DNA from: CAYHPY01 sp964358485
GTDB lineage: Bacteria; Elusimicrobiota; Elusimicrobia; UBA1565; UBA9628
Direction: 5' to 3'
Assembly: GCA_964358485.1 (NCBI GenBank)
Contig: CAYHPY010000060.1
Coordinates: forward strand, 1 to 21,955
DNA length: 21,955 nucleotides
The notes beneath the pieces were generated by a model. That model worked only from the letters and a program-made list of their open reading frames with translations, was not told the DNA's origin and searched no databases. Of this stretch, positions 9,301 to 15,277 are shown piece after piece (the first letter of the stretch is position 1; each line of letters opens with the position of its first letter). Position numbers and translations under genes: made by a program.

Positions 9301-12300
9301 GCGCGGATTTCGGGGACTCGTAATTGCCGGCGCGGTCCACGCTGTAGTAGACCAGGCGATGGGTTCCCGAGGAAAGGAGAAACGAGCTGAATACTTCCAT
9401 GCCGGGCGTGGCGGCGGTGTCCACGAAGACCGTGTCGAGCAGGTAAAAGGTCCCGCGTACCCCCGAGATGGCCAGACCCTCCTCGTTGAAGTCGCGGGCC
9501 AGGAGGAGGACTTCCGTGTGCGTGCTGATGCGAAAGCCGCCGGAGGCGGCGGTGGAGGCCGGGCCGTTGAAAGAGAGCTCGGTTGCCGGCGGCAGGCGGT
9601 CCACGAAGACGGGCGGGGTGTCGATGAAGACCCCGAAGTAAGAGGTGAAGCGGTCAACGGTCCCGGCGGCAAAGCCCAGGTTCGCGTTGTCATAGGGATC
9701 GGCGACGGGCTCCGCCACCCCGCTCGTGTTGAACTGGTAGGCCCGGGGGGACCGGCCGGAGGGCGCCAGGCCCTGGTCGTAATAGATCTTGACCGCCACC
9801 GGCTCCAAGAAAGATCCGCTCAGATAAAAGAGTTTGCTCGCCAATGCCTTTCCCGCGGCCAGCATGCGGTCGAGGGCGTTGCGCACGCCGATCTCATCGG
9901 TCGAGGCGGTGCGCGCGGTGATGGTGGGCACCCCGGAGATGACCTCCAGGCCATGGAGGAATATTCTCACCGGCTTGGAGTAAACCGGATGGGCCAGCAT
10001 GTAGCGGCCCGAGCCGGAAATCTGGAAAGAGGCGGTCGCCGCCGCGAGCGTGTACGGGAGGTCGTCGCCGAGCTGAAAGCCCCGCTCGTCAAGGCGGAAT
10101 ATTTTAAGCAGGCCGAGCTGGTCGGCGTTGGCCGGGAAGAGATGGTGATCGAAGTTGAAGCGCATCGGCGGCGGGGCGGGGGAACTGACAGACAGGTCGA
10201 AGACGGTGCCGGGGGGCAGGCCCTGGTACTGGGGCTCGGCCCGGGCCGAGCGCAGGCCCAGGAAGAATTGGGTCCACCGATCGGTCGAAACCTCCGACAG
10301 CGAGACGGAGCCGCCCAAATTCAGGGTTTGCGGGGACGGGTCGTTGGCCGCCGCCCGGAAGACCTGCGGGCTATCCCCGAACTGATGCGTGATCCCGTAA
10401 AGCGGCTGGCCCACGCTCTGGACGGCGGCCTTGACGCCTTCGCCTTGGAGGCAGATGGTCCCGGCGGGATTGAATTGCCGGCAGGCATGACGGAGAACGC
10501 CGTCGGGAGGATAGTGGGTGATCTCGGCTTCCAGGCGCAAGAAGCGCTTGACGATGATCCGGCGGGCTTCGGGGACCGGCTCGATGAGCCTGATGTCGGT
10601 TGAGCCGGCGTTCTGGGCGAACACTTCCCCGGCGACCAAAGTAATCGTCTCGGCGCCGGCCAAGTCCGGGGAGTCCGACATGACCAGGCGGGCATCCACG
10701 CGCGCCAGCTTCAGGGTATCGACGGCCGGGCCGGAGGCCGTTCCTACGAGGAAAGAAATCATGGGCAAGATCGTGAAGGTCGAAAATTCATGGGAAACGG
10801 GGTCCTCGAGGCGGCCCACCCGCAGTTGGGCCCCGGGAAGGATGTGGGAGATGGGATTCAAAATGTCGGAGGAAAACCGGCCTTCGGCCAGCGCCCCGCC
10901 GGGACCGCGGGTCGCGCCGGTGAAGTTGGCGGTGGATGCGAAGGGATTGAAGTATATCGAGCTTTCGCCCCATTCCCCCGTCCGCAGGTAGCCGGTGCCG
11001 AACAACGAACTGGAGCCTTCCAGGTCGGAGGCGAGAAAGTGGACGGAGATCAGATCGCCGACCCATGAACTGGAGGAGGGGGCGACATCGACGGGGGAGC
11101 CCGAGCGGTCCAGGACCGAGAGGTCCTCGGGATTGAGGCGCTCCAGGCGCTCGAGACCCTCGCTGGCCGTGGTGTTGACCACGATCCTGCCCCGGTAGAG
11201 GCCGGTGGTCTCGTCAAGCCGGGAGGTGGAGTCGTGGATGTTGGAGGCCAGCGTGGAAAGCTTGAAGGAAAGAGTCGTCTTGAGGCCCGATCGGCCTTCG
11301 GCGATGAGGGTGTAGAGCCCGCGCGGGGTCCAGGTCGAGCTTTGCGGGACGAGGCCGAAATCTGCCCTGGTCACCCAGGAGGGGATGTCGGCCAGGGAGC
11401 GGGATTCGTTGATGGCGGTCACGAATGCCGGGGAACTGGAAAAAGAAATGACGAAGGGGGTCACCTCGCCGCCGGGGCCGGCGATGGAGACCGAGCGAAG
11501 GCCCTCGGGGGAGCCGACCTGCATGTTGACGGCGCCGTGGATGGTGCGGGGGATGAGGGATGAGGTTCCCTGAAAATCCGAATAGAGGAAGGGGCCGGCG
11601 GGGGACCGGACGGAGACGGTGGGGCTGGAATTGGTGATTCTAAAGGTGATCATTGTACACTCAGGCACCTCTTGGGTTCCTGGGGAGAAATTGTCGTCGA
11701 AATCCTTGACCCGTAGACAGAGTTGGTGCTGGCCATCCGACGGGAGATTCTCGTCGGCGAGTTTGCCGTCCCAAGGGATCGTATGGTTTTTCTCCCAAGG
11801 GAGACTTGTCCCGGGATCGAGCGTCAAGGGCACCCCGCCACCAGCCGGGCCATAGGCCGAGCTGATTATCGGCTCACCCGAGGCGCTATCAAGGGTGATG
11901 AAGATGCGCACATCGCGCTTTCGATTTTCCAAGGCCCGGAAGCTGATATCCCCGCCCGAGGGGCCGATAATCGCACTTCCATCCGATTTGCCGCCGATCG
12001 CAAAGTCCTTTGCCAGAGGAGGCAACGAAACGGAGCGGGCACGCAGCTCTATTTCGGTCTGGCTTCTTGCTCGGGATAACTGAGAGCGATAGATGGCATT
12101 TTGGGCGACGCTGTCGGCGTCTGCGAACCAATCTCTTCCAGTAAAACTTGAAGGCGTGGCGCAAGTCCCGTCAGCATTCCGGCCGTAAGCACCCGCGTTG
12201 CTGGCAATCGTGTCAACGTCTTCAGGGTCCGAGAGCCAGAACTTCGACGTGCATCCCAGTTGTGAGTCAAAGAACGTTTGGTCGTAGTTGAAGCTCGGCG

Positions 12301-12835
12301 CCGGAGAAGCATTGTAGTCCGACGCAGATTTTCTCTCGAGGTCGTCGAGTTGGGTCTCTCCATCGATGATTTCGTTTGGGGCGCTCGGTGAGAGGCGGTA
12401 GCGGTCGTGACGCGGGCCATGATAGACGACTTTCTGGTGCGCGGGCACTTCAATGTCTTGAACGAGGTGGACAACAAATCCGATGTGCTCATAGGCCAGG
12501 GAGAATTCAAGCTTTGCGTATTCGGTGGCCACTCGCACTCGCCAGTCTTCCTCGTTTCCAAACCAAAAGAACTCAGGGTTGGTGATAAGTTCCTGCGCAT
12601 CGAGATGGGCGGCCTCGTTATCGGCCCCCTTCCGCAGGTCGGGGGCGAACTTCTCAATGTCGGGAAACTCTGAGTTGGGAATGCCAGCCTTCGCGTCGTC
12701 GAAAAGCCGCACGTGGGTATTGCCCCCAAAGAGGGCAACGGACTCGTAGGCCAATGCCAAGGAAAGCGCAGAGAGGATGCCCGATGCCCCCAGTATCAGC
12801 GCCCGAAATATTTTCCCTCTCAAAAGAGATTTCAT
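3371..12835 (-). CDS. Giant exported modular protein: zinc phospholipase C-like head, Ig/OmpL47-like repeats, NHL propeller, FlgD-like C-terminal domain
   Basis: 3154 residues. A signal peptide (cleavage near Ala29) leads into a zinc-dependent phospholipase C/P1 nuclease-like domain (about 30-290). It has His41, Asp72/His77 and the signature H123-x3-D127-x5-H133; His143 follows, but the Glu expected four residues later is Arg147. A FlgD-like strand pair (IPWDGKLADENLPSDG) lies near 350-375. Residues about 452-1173 are the segment duplicated elsewhere in the window, ending in an OmpL47-like unit. A propeller-like segment rich in GxLWIAG-type strands (about 1195-1545) follows. Residues about 1560-2625 are about eleven Ig/OmpL47-like units (THTLxYxSxDNAGNxE). 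After one more Ig-like unit come six NHL blades (about 2730-3015, PxGIAVD...VYVAD), an acidic linker, and a 108-residue C-terminal domain ending in AIIR, as in FlgD-like/type IX sorting domains. Probably secreted or surface-displayed. The ATG overlaps the stop of the upstream HEAT gene (ATGA), implying translational coupling. Catalysis is unproven. Confidence 0.85.
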   Translation of the reverse strand: MKSLLRGKIFRALILGASGILSALSLALAYESVALFGGNTHVRLFDDAKAGIPNSEFPDIEKFAPDLRKGADNEAAHLDAQELITNPEFFWFGNEEDWRVRVATEYAKLEFSLAYEHIGFVVHLVQDIEVPAHQKVVYHGPRHDRYRLSPSAPNEIIDGETQLDDLERKSASDYNASPAPSFNYDQTFFDSQLGCTSKFWLSDPEDVDTIASNAGAYGRNADGTCATPSSFTGRDWFADADSVAQNAIYRSQLSRARSQTEIELRARSVSLPPLAKDFAIGGKSDGSAIIGPSGGDISFRALENRKRDVRIFITLDSASGEPIISSAYGPAGGGVPLTLDPGTSLPWEKNHTIPWDGKLADENLPSDGQHQLCLRVKDFDDNFSPGTQEVPECTMITFRITNSSPTVSVRSPAGPFLYSDFQGTSSLIPRTIHGAVNMQVGSPEGLRSVSIAGPGGEVTPFVISFSSSPAFVTAINESRSLADIPSWVTRADFGLVPQSSTWTPRGLYTLIAEGRSGLKTTLSFKLSTLASNIHDSTSRLDETTGLYRGRIVVNTTASEGLERLERLNPEDLSVLDRSGSPVDVAPSSSSWVGDLISVHFLASDLEGSSSLFGTGYLRTGEWGESSIYFNPFASTANFTGATRGPGGALAEGRFSSDILNPISHILPGAQLRVGRLEDPVSHEFSTFTILPMISFLVGTASGPAVDTLKLARVDARLVMSDSPDLAGAETITLVAGEVFAQNAGSTDIRLIEPVPEARRIIVKRFLRLEAEITHYPPDGVLRHACRQFNPAGTICLQGEGVKAAVQSVGQPLYGITHQFGDSPQVFRAAANDPSPQTLNLGGSVSLSEVSTDRWTQFFLGLRSARAEPQYQGLPPGTVFDLSVSSPAPPPMRFNFDHHLFPANADQLGLLKIFRLDERGFQLGDDLPYTLAAATASFQISGSGRYMLAHPVYSKPVRIFLHGLEVISGVPTITARTASTDEIGVRNALDRMLAAGKALASKLFYLSGSFLEPVAVKIYYDQGLAPSGRSPRAYQFNTSGVAEPVADPYDNANLGFAAGTVDRFTSYFGVFIDTPPVFVDRLPPATELSFNGPASTAASGGFRISTHTEVLLLARDFNEEGLAISGVRGTFYLLDTVFVDTAATPGMEVFSSFLLSSGTHRLVYYSVDRAGNYESPKSAQIEVVASTGSGGPGGGEPPPTSTATVPGRGLAISADAQGGLWMVVQDTASISLAKFTSTGSFEGSVSLPGAGDFGAWRVGFDQDGNALAVGSTMGQTTGPDVAVYQIGPEGSILSTAAFDAGLGNADIAMDATGGIWIAGAVGTGGQSEADLQARMALWKYTPQDGLKLKSLYVGPGGLDAGFGVRTDSSGNIWIVGFSSNPATPGPNKLDLALWKYEATGSSLTAGPFRKPGYARTIGETTNAKLAIENGAIYLAAGKLNGAGNMDLAVSKQDLSGVEIWTRSWHSDPVGDEVPASILSSAQGLSMAGGIVTGSSNTLAVWRYSLDGALLAAETASGVAKANDAALNAEGTWLAVDGRGSPYKFTGGTALPGSGDGQVPADTLPPRTTLAVGEPKSGTDPITITTFTSLSFSAVDDRSQVGDGLGSGLRETLYLIDVDPQSCDGVAQSTTAPRGSCANPVYSSTFTLAAGSHTITYLSRDNAGNEEAPRQTNFSVNLIFATPSDNLPPRTTLTIGTPKIGTAPLFIATHTALSLSAVDDRTVVGDGLGAGVSQTLYLIDAAPESCAGVAQSTAAPRGTCANPVYASTFTLAAGTHTITFLSKDNGGNEEAPQVKSITVDGTPPVTSALVNGQPAASEILTSTDSISFLAIDAGSGVRETFYKLDAGAASSSTQAFSLAAGTHSLVFFSVDNLDNRETAQSVNLTIVPVDETAPVLVLAPPNGSTGTTARPQILANYSDLGRGIDPASVRLELDGVDVTTQAAVTASSAAFTPSADLSQGTHTATAQVRDLAGNDAQALSRFFVDSLPPTTNLKVNGLGNGTGNLVLITTDTISFAAEDSGTGIRETRYSLDGAPEQVFTAAFTLEAGTHTLSYRSQDNAGNLETAKTANASVSGPDTTGPALSMTPPSGSTVTTARPLIRADYSDSGSGVGLSSVRLFLDGADVTGQSVVTTSSAAFMPAADLTQGSHTASALVEDLNGNATASTSTFFIDSIAPATRLWVNGQEAGAGNLVLITSDTISFAAADAGTGVRETRYSLDGGSEQIFTTGLTLADGAHTLSYRSQDNAGNLETPRSVNLTVFTPDSSRPTLALSIPTGSTITSARPGIVAHYSDLGRGIDLSTVRLELDGVNVTTQAAVTASSASFTPSSNLSQGYHVLSVAVADFAGNNSVASTRFFVDSVAPITRILINGIENGTGDLVLKTTDSISFSAQDFGTGVRETRYSLDGAPEQVYSAPFTLAAGTHTLAYLSQDNAGNLETAKVLNASVTGLDTTAPISFLEVGQPKFGTAPLYVSTATRFGLTASEPGIISYAIDAGTFQVYTASFTLGQEGEITISWRATDAAGNTEALRTFSVFVDSSPPNTSLFVNGVLAAGASLNLAPGDQLTLSAADAASGPKEVRYSLNGTSFGVYVGSFTLAPGLHSLRFRGQDNVLNQEQERLISIAVSSPGGDTTPPSLSLSCPGAESGVCSVFKEKFSVRGTVFDENLAWYRLESGTALISSGTANRDGTLGVWDVSGLAGVQELKLTGEDLAGNAATLTRRVFVGEPARLLVITSKKDMGPPQGVAVDNARGVVYVANTNKGEIRLYSPDGAYIKKYEDFRHPRAVAVDEGGNLYIAESGKDRIVKLGPSGNVLWMKGKTGRGPLEFRDPSGIAALGGKVAVSDTRNRRVQILDGDGNFLQEFPIPEGSETLVQDDGDQDDEPENKKGVPVGIALDGQGKVYVADAKNRKGMAFSPSGEKLLAFGGPDLFARPEGIAVSTSGECVFISDRIKDRITKFNGVGERNLTFGSQGNIKKNRGLPVETVFRRPIGLHLDTAGTLWVADRNNDAIQHFGLPGTLAAGTVGALQVAGDDGDDGEEEESAAPAPASLTEFYFRATYAVPNPCKSCGAQGFVVQVGLADSANLECRNMLGRVIYNNAFGAPRMRDVGNGQGAQYTYEQQWPVSGAGTGVYACTVTARKAGNADIRKIIRTAIIR
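5490..7168 (-). repeat. Three tandem ~560-bp units, each an Ig-like plus OmpL47-like module
   Basis: Within the giant gene (residues about 1890-2449) a two-module unit of about 187 residues occurs three times, with first modules starting near 7168, 6608 and 6045. Module 1 carries GST-x-TTARP...SVRLxLDGxxVT and ends FFVDS or FFIDS. Module 2 carries VLITTDTISFAA...GVRETRYSLDG and SYRSQDNAGNLET. The units are alike but not identical at DNA level, so this is an older internal duplication than the perfect 2-kb repeat. Confidence 0.8.
9318..11482 (-). repeat. Long direct repeat, copy A (inside the giant gene)
   Basis: This stretch recurs at a constant offset of +7698 bp (17016-19180). By eye 9318-11406 matches base for base wherever checked, and the translations are identical in several frames. 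From 11407 to 11435 there are six substitutions, then 11436-11482 is identical again, after which homology stops abruptly. On the low-coordinate side homology continues with divergence to about 8795. It encodes residues about 452-1173 of the giant protein. Confidence 0.93.
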
Positions 12836-14013
12836 TGGCGCACGGGGTCATCCCAAGGGTAGTATTGATTGGTGGCCAGTCCTCGGGAGTATTCGATCTT
12901 TCTCCCGGTCAATTTCCAAATGGCCTTGGCTGCAAAGTATCGATGCCCGGGACTGTGTGGCCTCTTCTTTTCATCCTCTCGAATGAACTTCTCCAGCTCC
13001 TCCTCGGTGCCTGGAATAGGGCTCGCTGCAAGGATGCGAAGGGCCGTTAGTTCGTCAGCGGGGCCCTTGCCGGAAATCGAATTCATAAGGGCTGCTCGGT
13101 TCTTTGGCGGGTTTCTCCGTAAAGCCGCCGTTGCGGATAGAGCTCGAACCCGACCGTCAACGTCCCATTTCATTCTGTCAAGAACATCATCGATATCTGG
13201 TGCGTTTGCTCTAACAAGTGTGTCAATGGCGACCTGCCGGGCCTGGGCATCGGGTGCGGCTAATAATTTTCTGAGTCGCGGGAGGGCATCGGCGTAGGTC
13301 GCATGCGAAATGACATCGAGAAGCCCATCTCGCCGTAAGCCGGTTTCCCTGGGATATTGCGCGATTGCAAAATCAAGTGCCAGGGTGCGATAGGGAGCGA
13401 GGATTTCGCCTGGCGATCCTGCTGCCACCACTTCATCAAGACTGCATAAATACGCCAGAGACTCTTCATCTTTCAGCCTGGCGAGCGATGCGGCCAGAAG
13501 GCGAATCCGCTCAATCTGCTTCCGCTTTTCTCCACCATCCTTCCAGAGATAATGCAGGTCCTCCCTTCGCTGAATCGTAGTCTTGGGCTCTCTCTTAAGG
13601 CGGGCCAGAATACGTTCTTGCGCGCCAGGAATCTGTATTCGGGTGTTGAGATCCAGCGCACTGGAGAGAATTGGGAGATTCTCTATGTCATCATCAACAT
13701 CAACTAGGCTTAGAATTTTTTCGCGCATTTCCGGCGGCAGTGGTGCCTTTATTCGGCGTAGCGCTGCCAAGGATGCTGGCCGGCCCTCCGCGCGCCTTGC
13801 GGTCTTTATGAGATGCTCGACATCGGCGGATGTTTCCGGTTGTATTGCGTGGAGTTTCTTAAAGAGCTTGGCGCGCTTCCCTGGAGTCCTTTCGTTCTCA
13901 ATCTCTTGAATGACGTCCGAAACGGCGCTGCCTAGTACTGGCTGTGGAGAAACTAGCGCCAGCCCAAGAAACAACGGAGTTAGGATAAGTAGGCCGATGA
14001 GTCGCCTCTGCAT
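12832..14013 (-). CDS. Exported HEAT-repeat protein, coupled to the giant gene
   Basis: 393 residues from the ATG at 14013, chosen because it begins a clear signal peptide (MQRR, then a hydrophobic core, cleavage near residues 28-30) and has GGAG 7 nt upstream. The frame stays open upstream to about 14901, but that part has no signal peptide and low-complexity composition. The mature chain is helical, with degenerate HEAT-like repeats that are clearest at about 230-320 (LPRLRKLLAAPDAQARQVAI, then a VDGRVRALSATAAL unit). Such repeats bind other proteins; no catalytic motif was seen. Its TGA overlaps the ATG of the giant gene by 4 bp, so it is first in a two-gene operon and may act as a partner or chaperone of the phospholipase-like protein (inference). 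G+C is visibly lower (mid-50s percent) than in the duplicated region, like the 5' end of the giant gene. Confidence 0.8.
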   Translation of the reverse strand: MQRRLIGLLILTPLFLGLALVSPQPVLGSAVSDVIQEIENERTPGKRAKLFKKLHAIQPETSADVEHLIKTARRAEGRPASLAALRRIKAPLPPEMREKILSLVDVDDDIENLPILSSALDLNTRIQIPGAQERILARLKREPKTTIQRREDLHYLWKDGGEKRKQIERIRLLAASLARLKDEESLAYLCSLDEVVAAGSPGEILAPYRTLALDFAIAQYPRETGLRRDGLLDVISHATYADALPRLRKLLAAPDAQARQVAIDTLVRANAPDIDDVLDRMKWDVDGRVRALSATAALRRNPPKNRAALMNSISGKGPADELTALRILAASPIPGTEEELEKFIREDEKKRPHSPGHRYFAAKAIWKLTGRKIEYSRGLATNQYYPWDDPVRQ

Positions 14014-14488
14014 GGTCAATCTCCGTGCGAGTCGGGGTGAACTGGGATTCGGTGAATTGGAGAAACGAGCAATGATACTGCTTGGGCTGGCGTCGGAGGA
14101 GTGGAGACACCGCTCCCGCAGGGCACGCCGGCGGGAACTTGTGGACTCGGGAGACGCCGGGTTGACTAAGGCGACGAATCGGTGGGGAACGGCGGGAATC
14201 CTGCCCTTTCCGTGCCATCTGGCATCTGCAAAATGGGGCTTTCGCCAGTCCTCGCTAGGGCGGCGCTCTCGCCCGCGATCGCCGCGGCAGAGGGAAATCC
14301 TGCTACACGGACTTTCTCCAGCCTGGCCGAACGGGAGTGCATCCTCAAAGTTTTCGACGGCCACGGCAATGAAGCGCAGGTGATCTTCGGAGGTGAAGGC
14401 GAAGCCTTCGCCGACGAGCCGCTGCCCGTTGCCGTTCTCAAAAGCCTCGTCCAAAAACCCGTGAATTTTTCCTTTATCCGTTCCAGCC

Positions 14489-14602
14489 GCTTTCCTCCCC
14501 CAGGGGGAGGAAAGCACGTCAGGGGGGCAGGCGCAGCCCCCACCTACGAGGGGGGGCGAGCATTTAGGGGGGTGGATCCCCCGGCAGGGCCGCACTCGGC
14601 CC
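14489..14602. repeat. Cluster of four consecutive perfect hairpins
   Basis: Four inverted repeats in 114 bp. 14489-14515 has 12-bp arms (GCTTTCCTCCCC) and loop CAG. 14523-14541 has GGGGGC/GCCCCC arms and a 7-nt loop. 14568-14582 has GGGGG/CCCCC arms around TGGAT. 14587-14602 has GGGCCG/CGGCCC arms around CACT. The first is far too long to be chance. None is followed by a T-run on either strand, so they are not typical intrinsic terminators; REP-like elements or RNA structure are the alternatives. Confidence 0.75.
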
Positions 14603-14923
14603 GCGCCCACGCCGCCACCCAGGCCACCTGCTCGACCCGCACCCAGGCCCCCACCCCGCGTGCCCGCGGCAGCGCAGCCGTCCTTCGTCAGCCCCCCACA
14701 CCGGCCGCGCCGCACGCTCGGAAGCTCCCCGGCCAACGACCGCGCGCCCGCCGCGTCGCACGTCGCTATCCGTTTTCGTTGGGGCGTTTTGTAACCGCTC
14801 GCGCGCCGCAGGCTCGTAATCCCCTCGGCCCACGGCGTCCCGCCGGCTCCGCCGCCGCGTTTTTTCTCCGTTCCGCCGCCGGGACCGAGGAGGTCTTTCA
14901 TAGCCCCCCTCCACCCAACGGAG

Positions 14924-14942
14924 GCCGGGCCTTCGGCCCGGC
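14924..14942. repeat. Perfect GC hairpin with 8-bp stem
   Basis: GCCGGGCC and GGCCCGGC flank a TTC triloop on the plus strand. There is no T-run after it in either direction, so terminator activity is doubtful. In a minus-strand transcript from the 15142-15170 promoter it would fold about 200 nt from the 5' end. Confidence 0.6.
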
Positions 14943-15141
14943 AAGGGTTGTTCCCATAAACGGCTTGTCCACTTTGTCCACCGTTTCCACCGCCAAGGCC
15001 GATGACGGTTGGGCGGGAAAAAGGGCAAACGGGGGGCCTCCGTGGCCTTTGGGTCCCGGGGTACTACAAAGGAGGCGGACGCTCGGCGCTGACAAAAAGC
15101 AACCACTCCGGGGCAGGAATTCGGCCTCGGAAATTCCCTTA

Positions 15142-15240
15142 AGTGTAAGGCTGGAACTTCGATTTGTCAAGACCCATTTTTTATCGTTATTATTAGTTTT
15201 TGTGTCGTTTATAATCATATACAGTTATATATTAACGGGT
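15142..15240 (-). promoter_or_regulatory. Strong sigma70-type promoter with AT-rich upstream tract
   Basis: Minus strand TTGACA (15170-15165), a 17-nt spacer, TACACT (15147-15142). Immediately upstream (15175-15240) the sequence is about 80% A+T in an otherwise GC-rich window, resembling an UP element. Predicted +1 is near 15135. No good gene starts within several hundred bases downstream, so the promoter serves either a noncoding RNA or the HEAT/giant operon through a leader of about 1.1 kb. Confidence 0.65.
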
Positions 15241-15277
15241 TTATAGGCCAAGTCTCGCCAGAAATATGAACTCGAAA

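Larger units (their letters stand above)
14014..15134 (-). other. Long GC-rich region without a convincing gene; candidate structured leader or noncoding RNA
   Basis: About 1.1 kb between a strong minus-strand promoter and the HEAT gene. Frames are open on both strands only because stop codons are rare at this G+C; their translations are Pro/Arg/Gly/Ala-rich with no domain, and the plus- and minus-strand frames look equally poor. The region holds several perfect hairpins (listed separately), a GTGGA-N4 triplet near 14966-14990, and an imperfect stem-loop at 15036-15076 (GCCTCC...GGAGGC outside, TTTG...CAAA inside). About 14320-14480 is less GC-biased and could be a gene relic. It could be a long 5' leader of the HEAT/giant operon, a separate RNA, or a decayed gene. 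No known RNA family was recognised. Confidence 0.4.

Noticed and set aside
9299..10603. 434-codon plus-strand frame that recurs as a 467-codon frame at 16898-18301
   Set aside because: The two are identical only because the DNA is a repeat; they are antisense to a well-supported coding frame and carry no recognisable motif.
14014..14901. N-terminal extension of the HEAT gene to an ATG at 14901, giving a 689-residue protein
   Set aside because: The extension is Gly/Arg/Pro-rich, crosses the hairpin cluster and hides the signal peptide that begins at 14013, where a GGAG site is well placed.
14182..15246. 354-codon plus-strand open frame
   Set aside because: Composition is Pro/Ala/Arg-rich with no domain, and equally long frames exist on the other strand; it is explained by scarcity of stop codons at high G+C.
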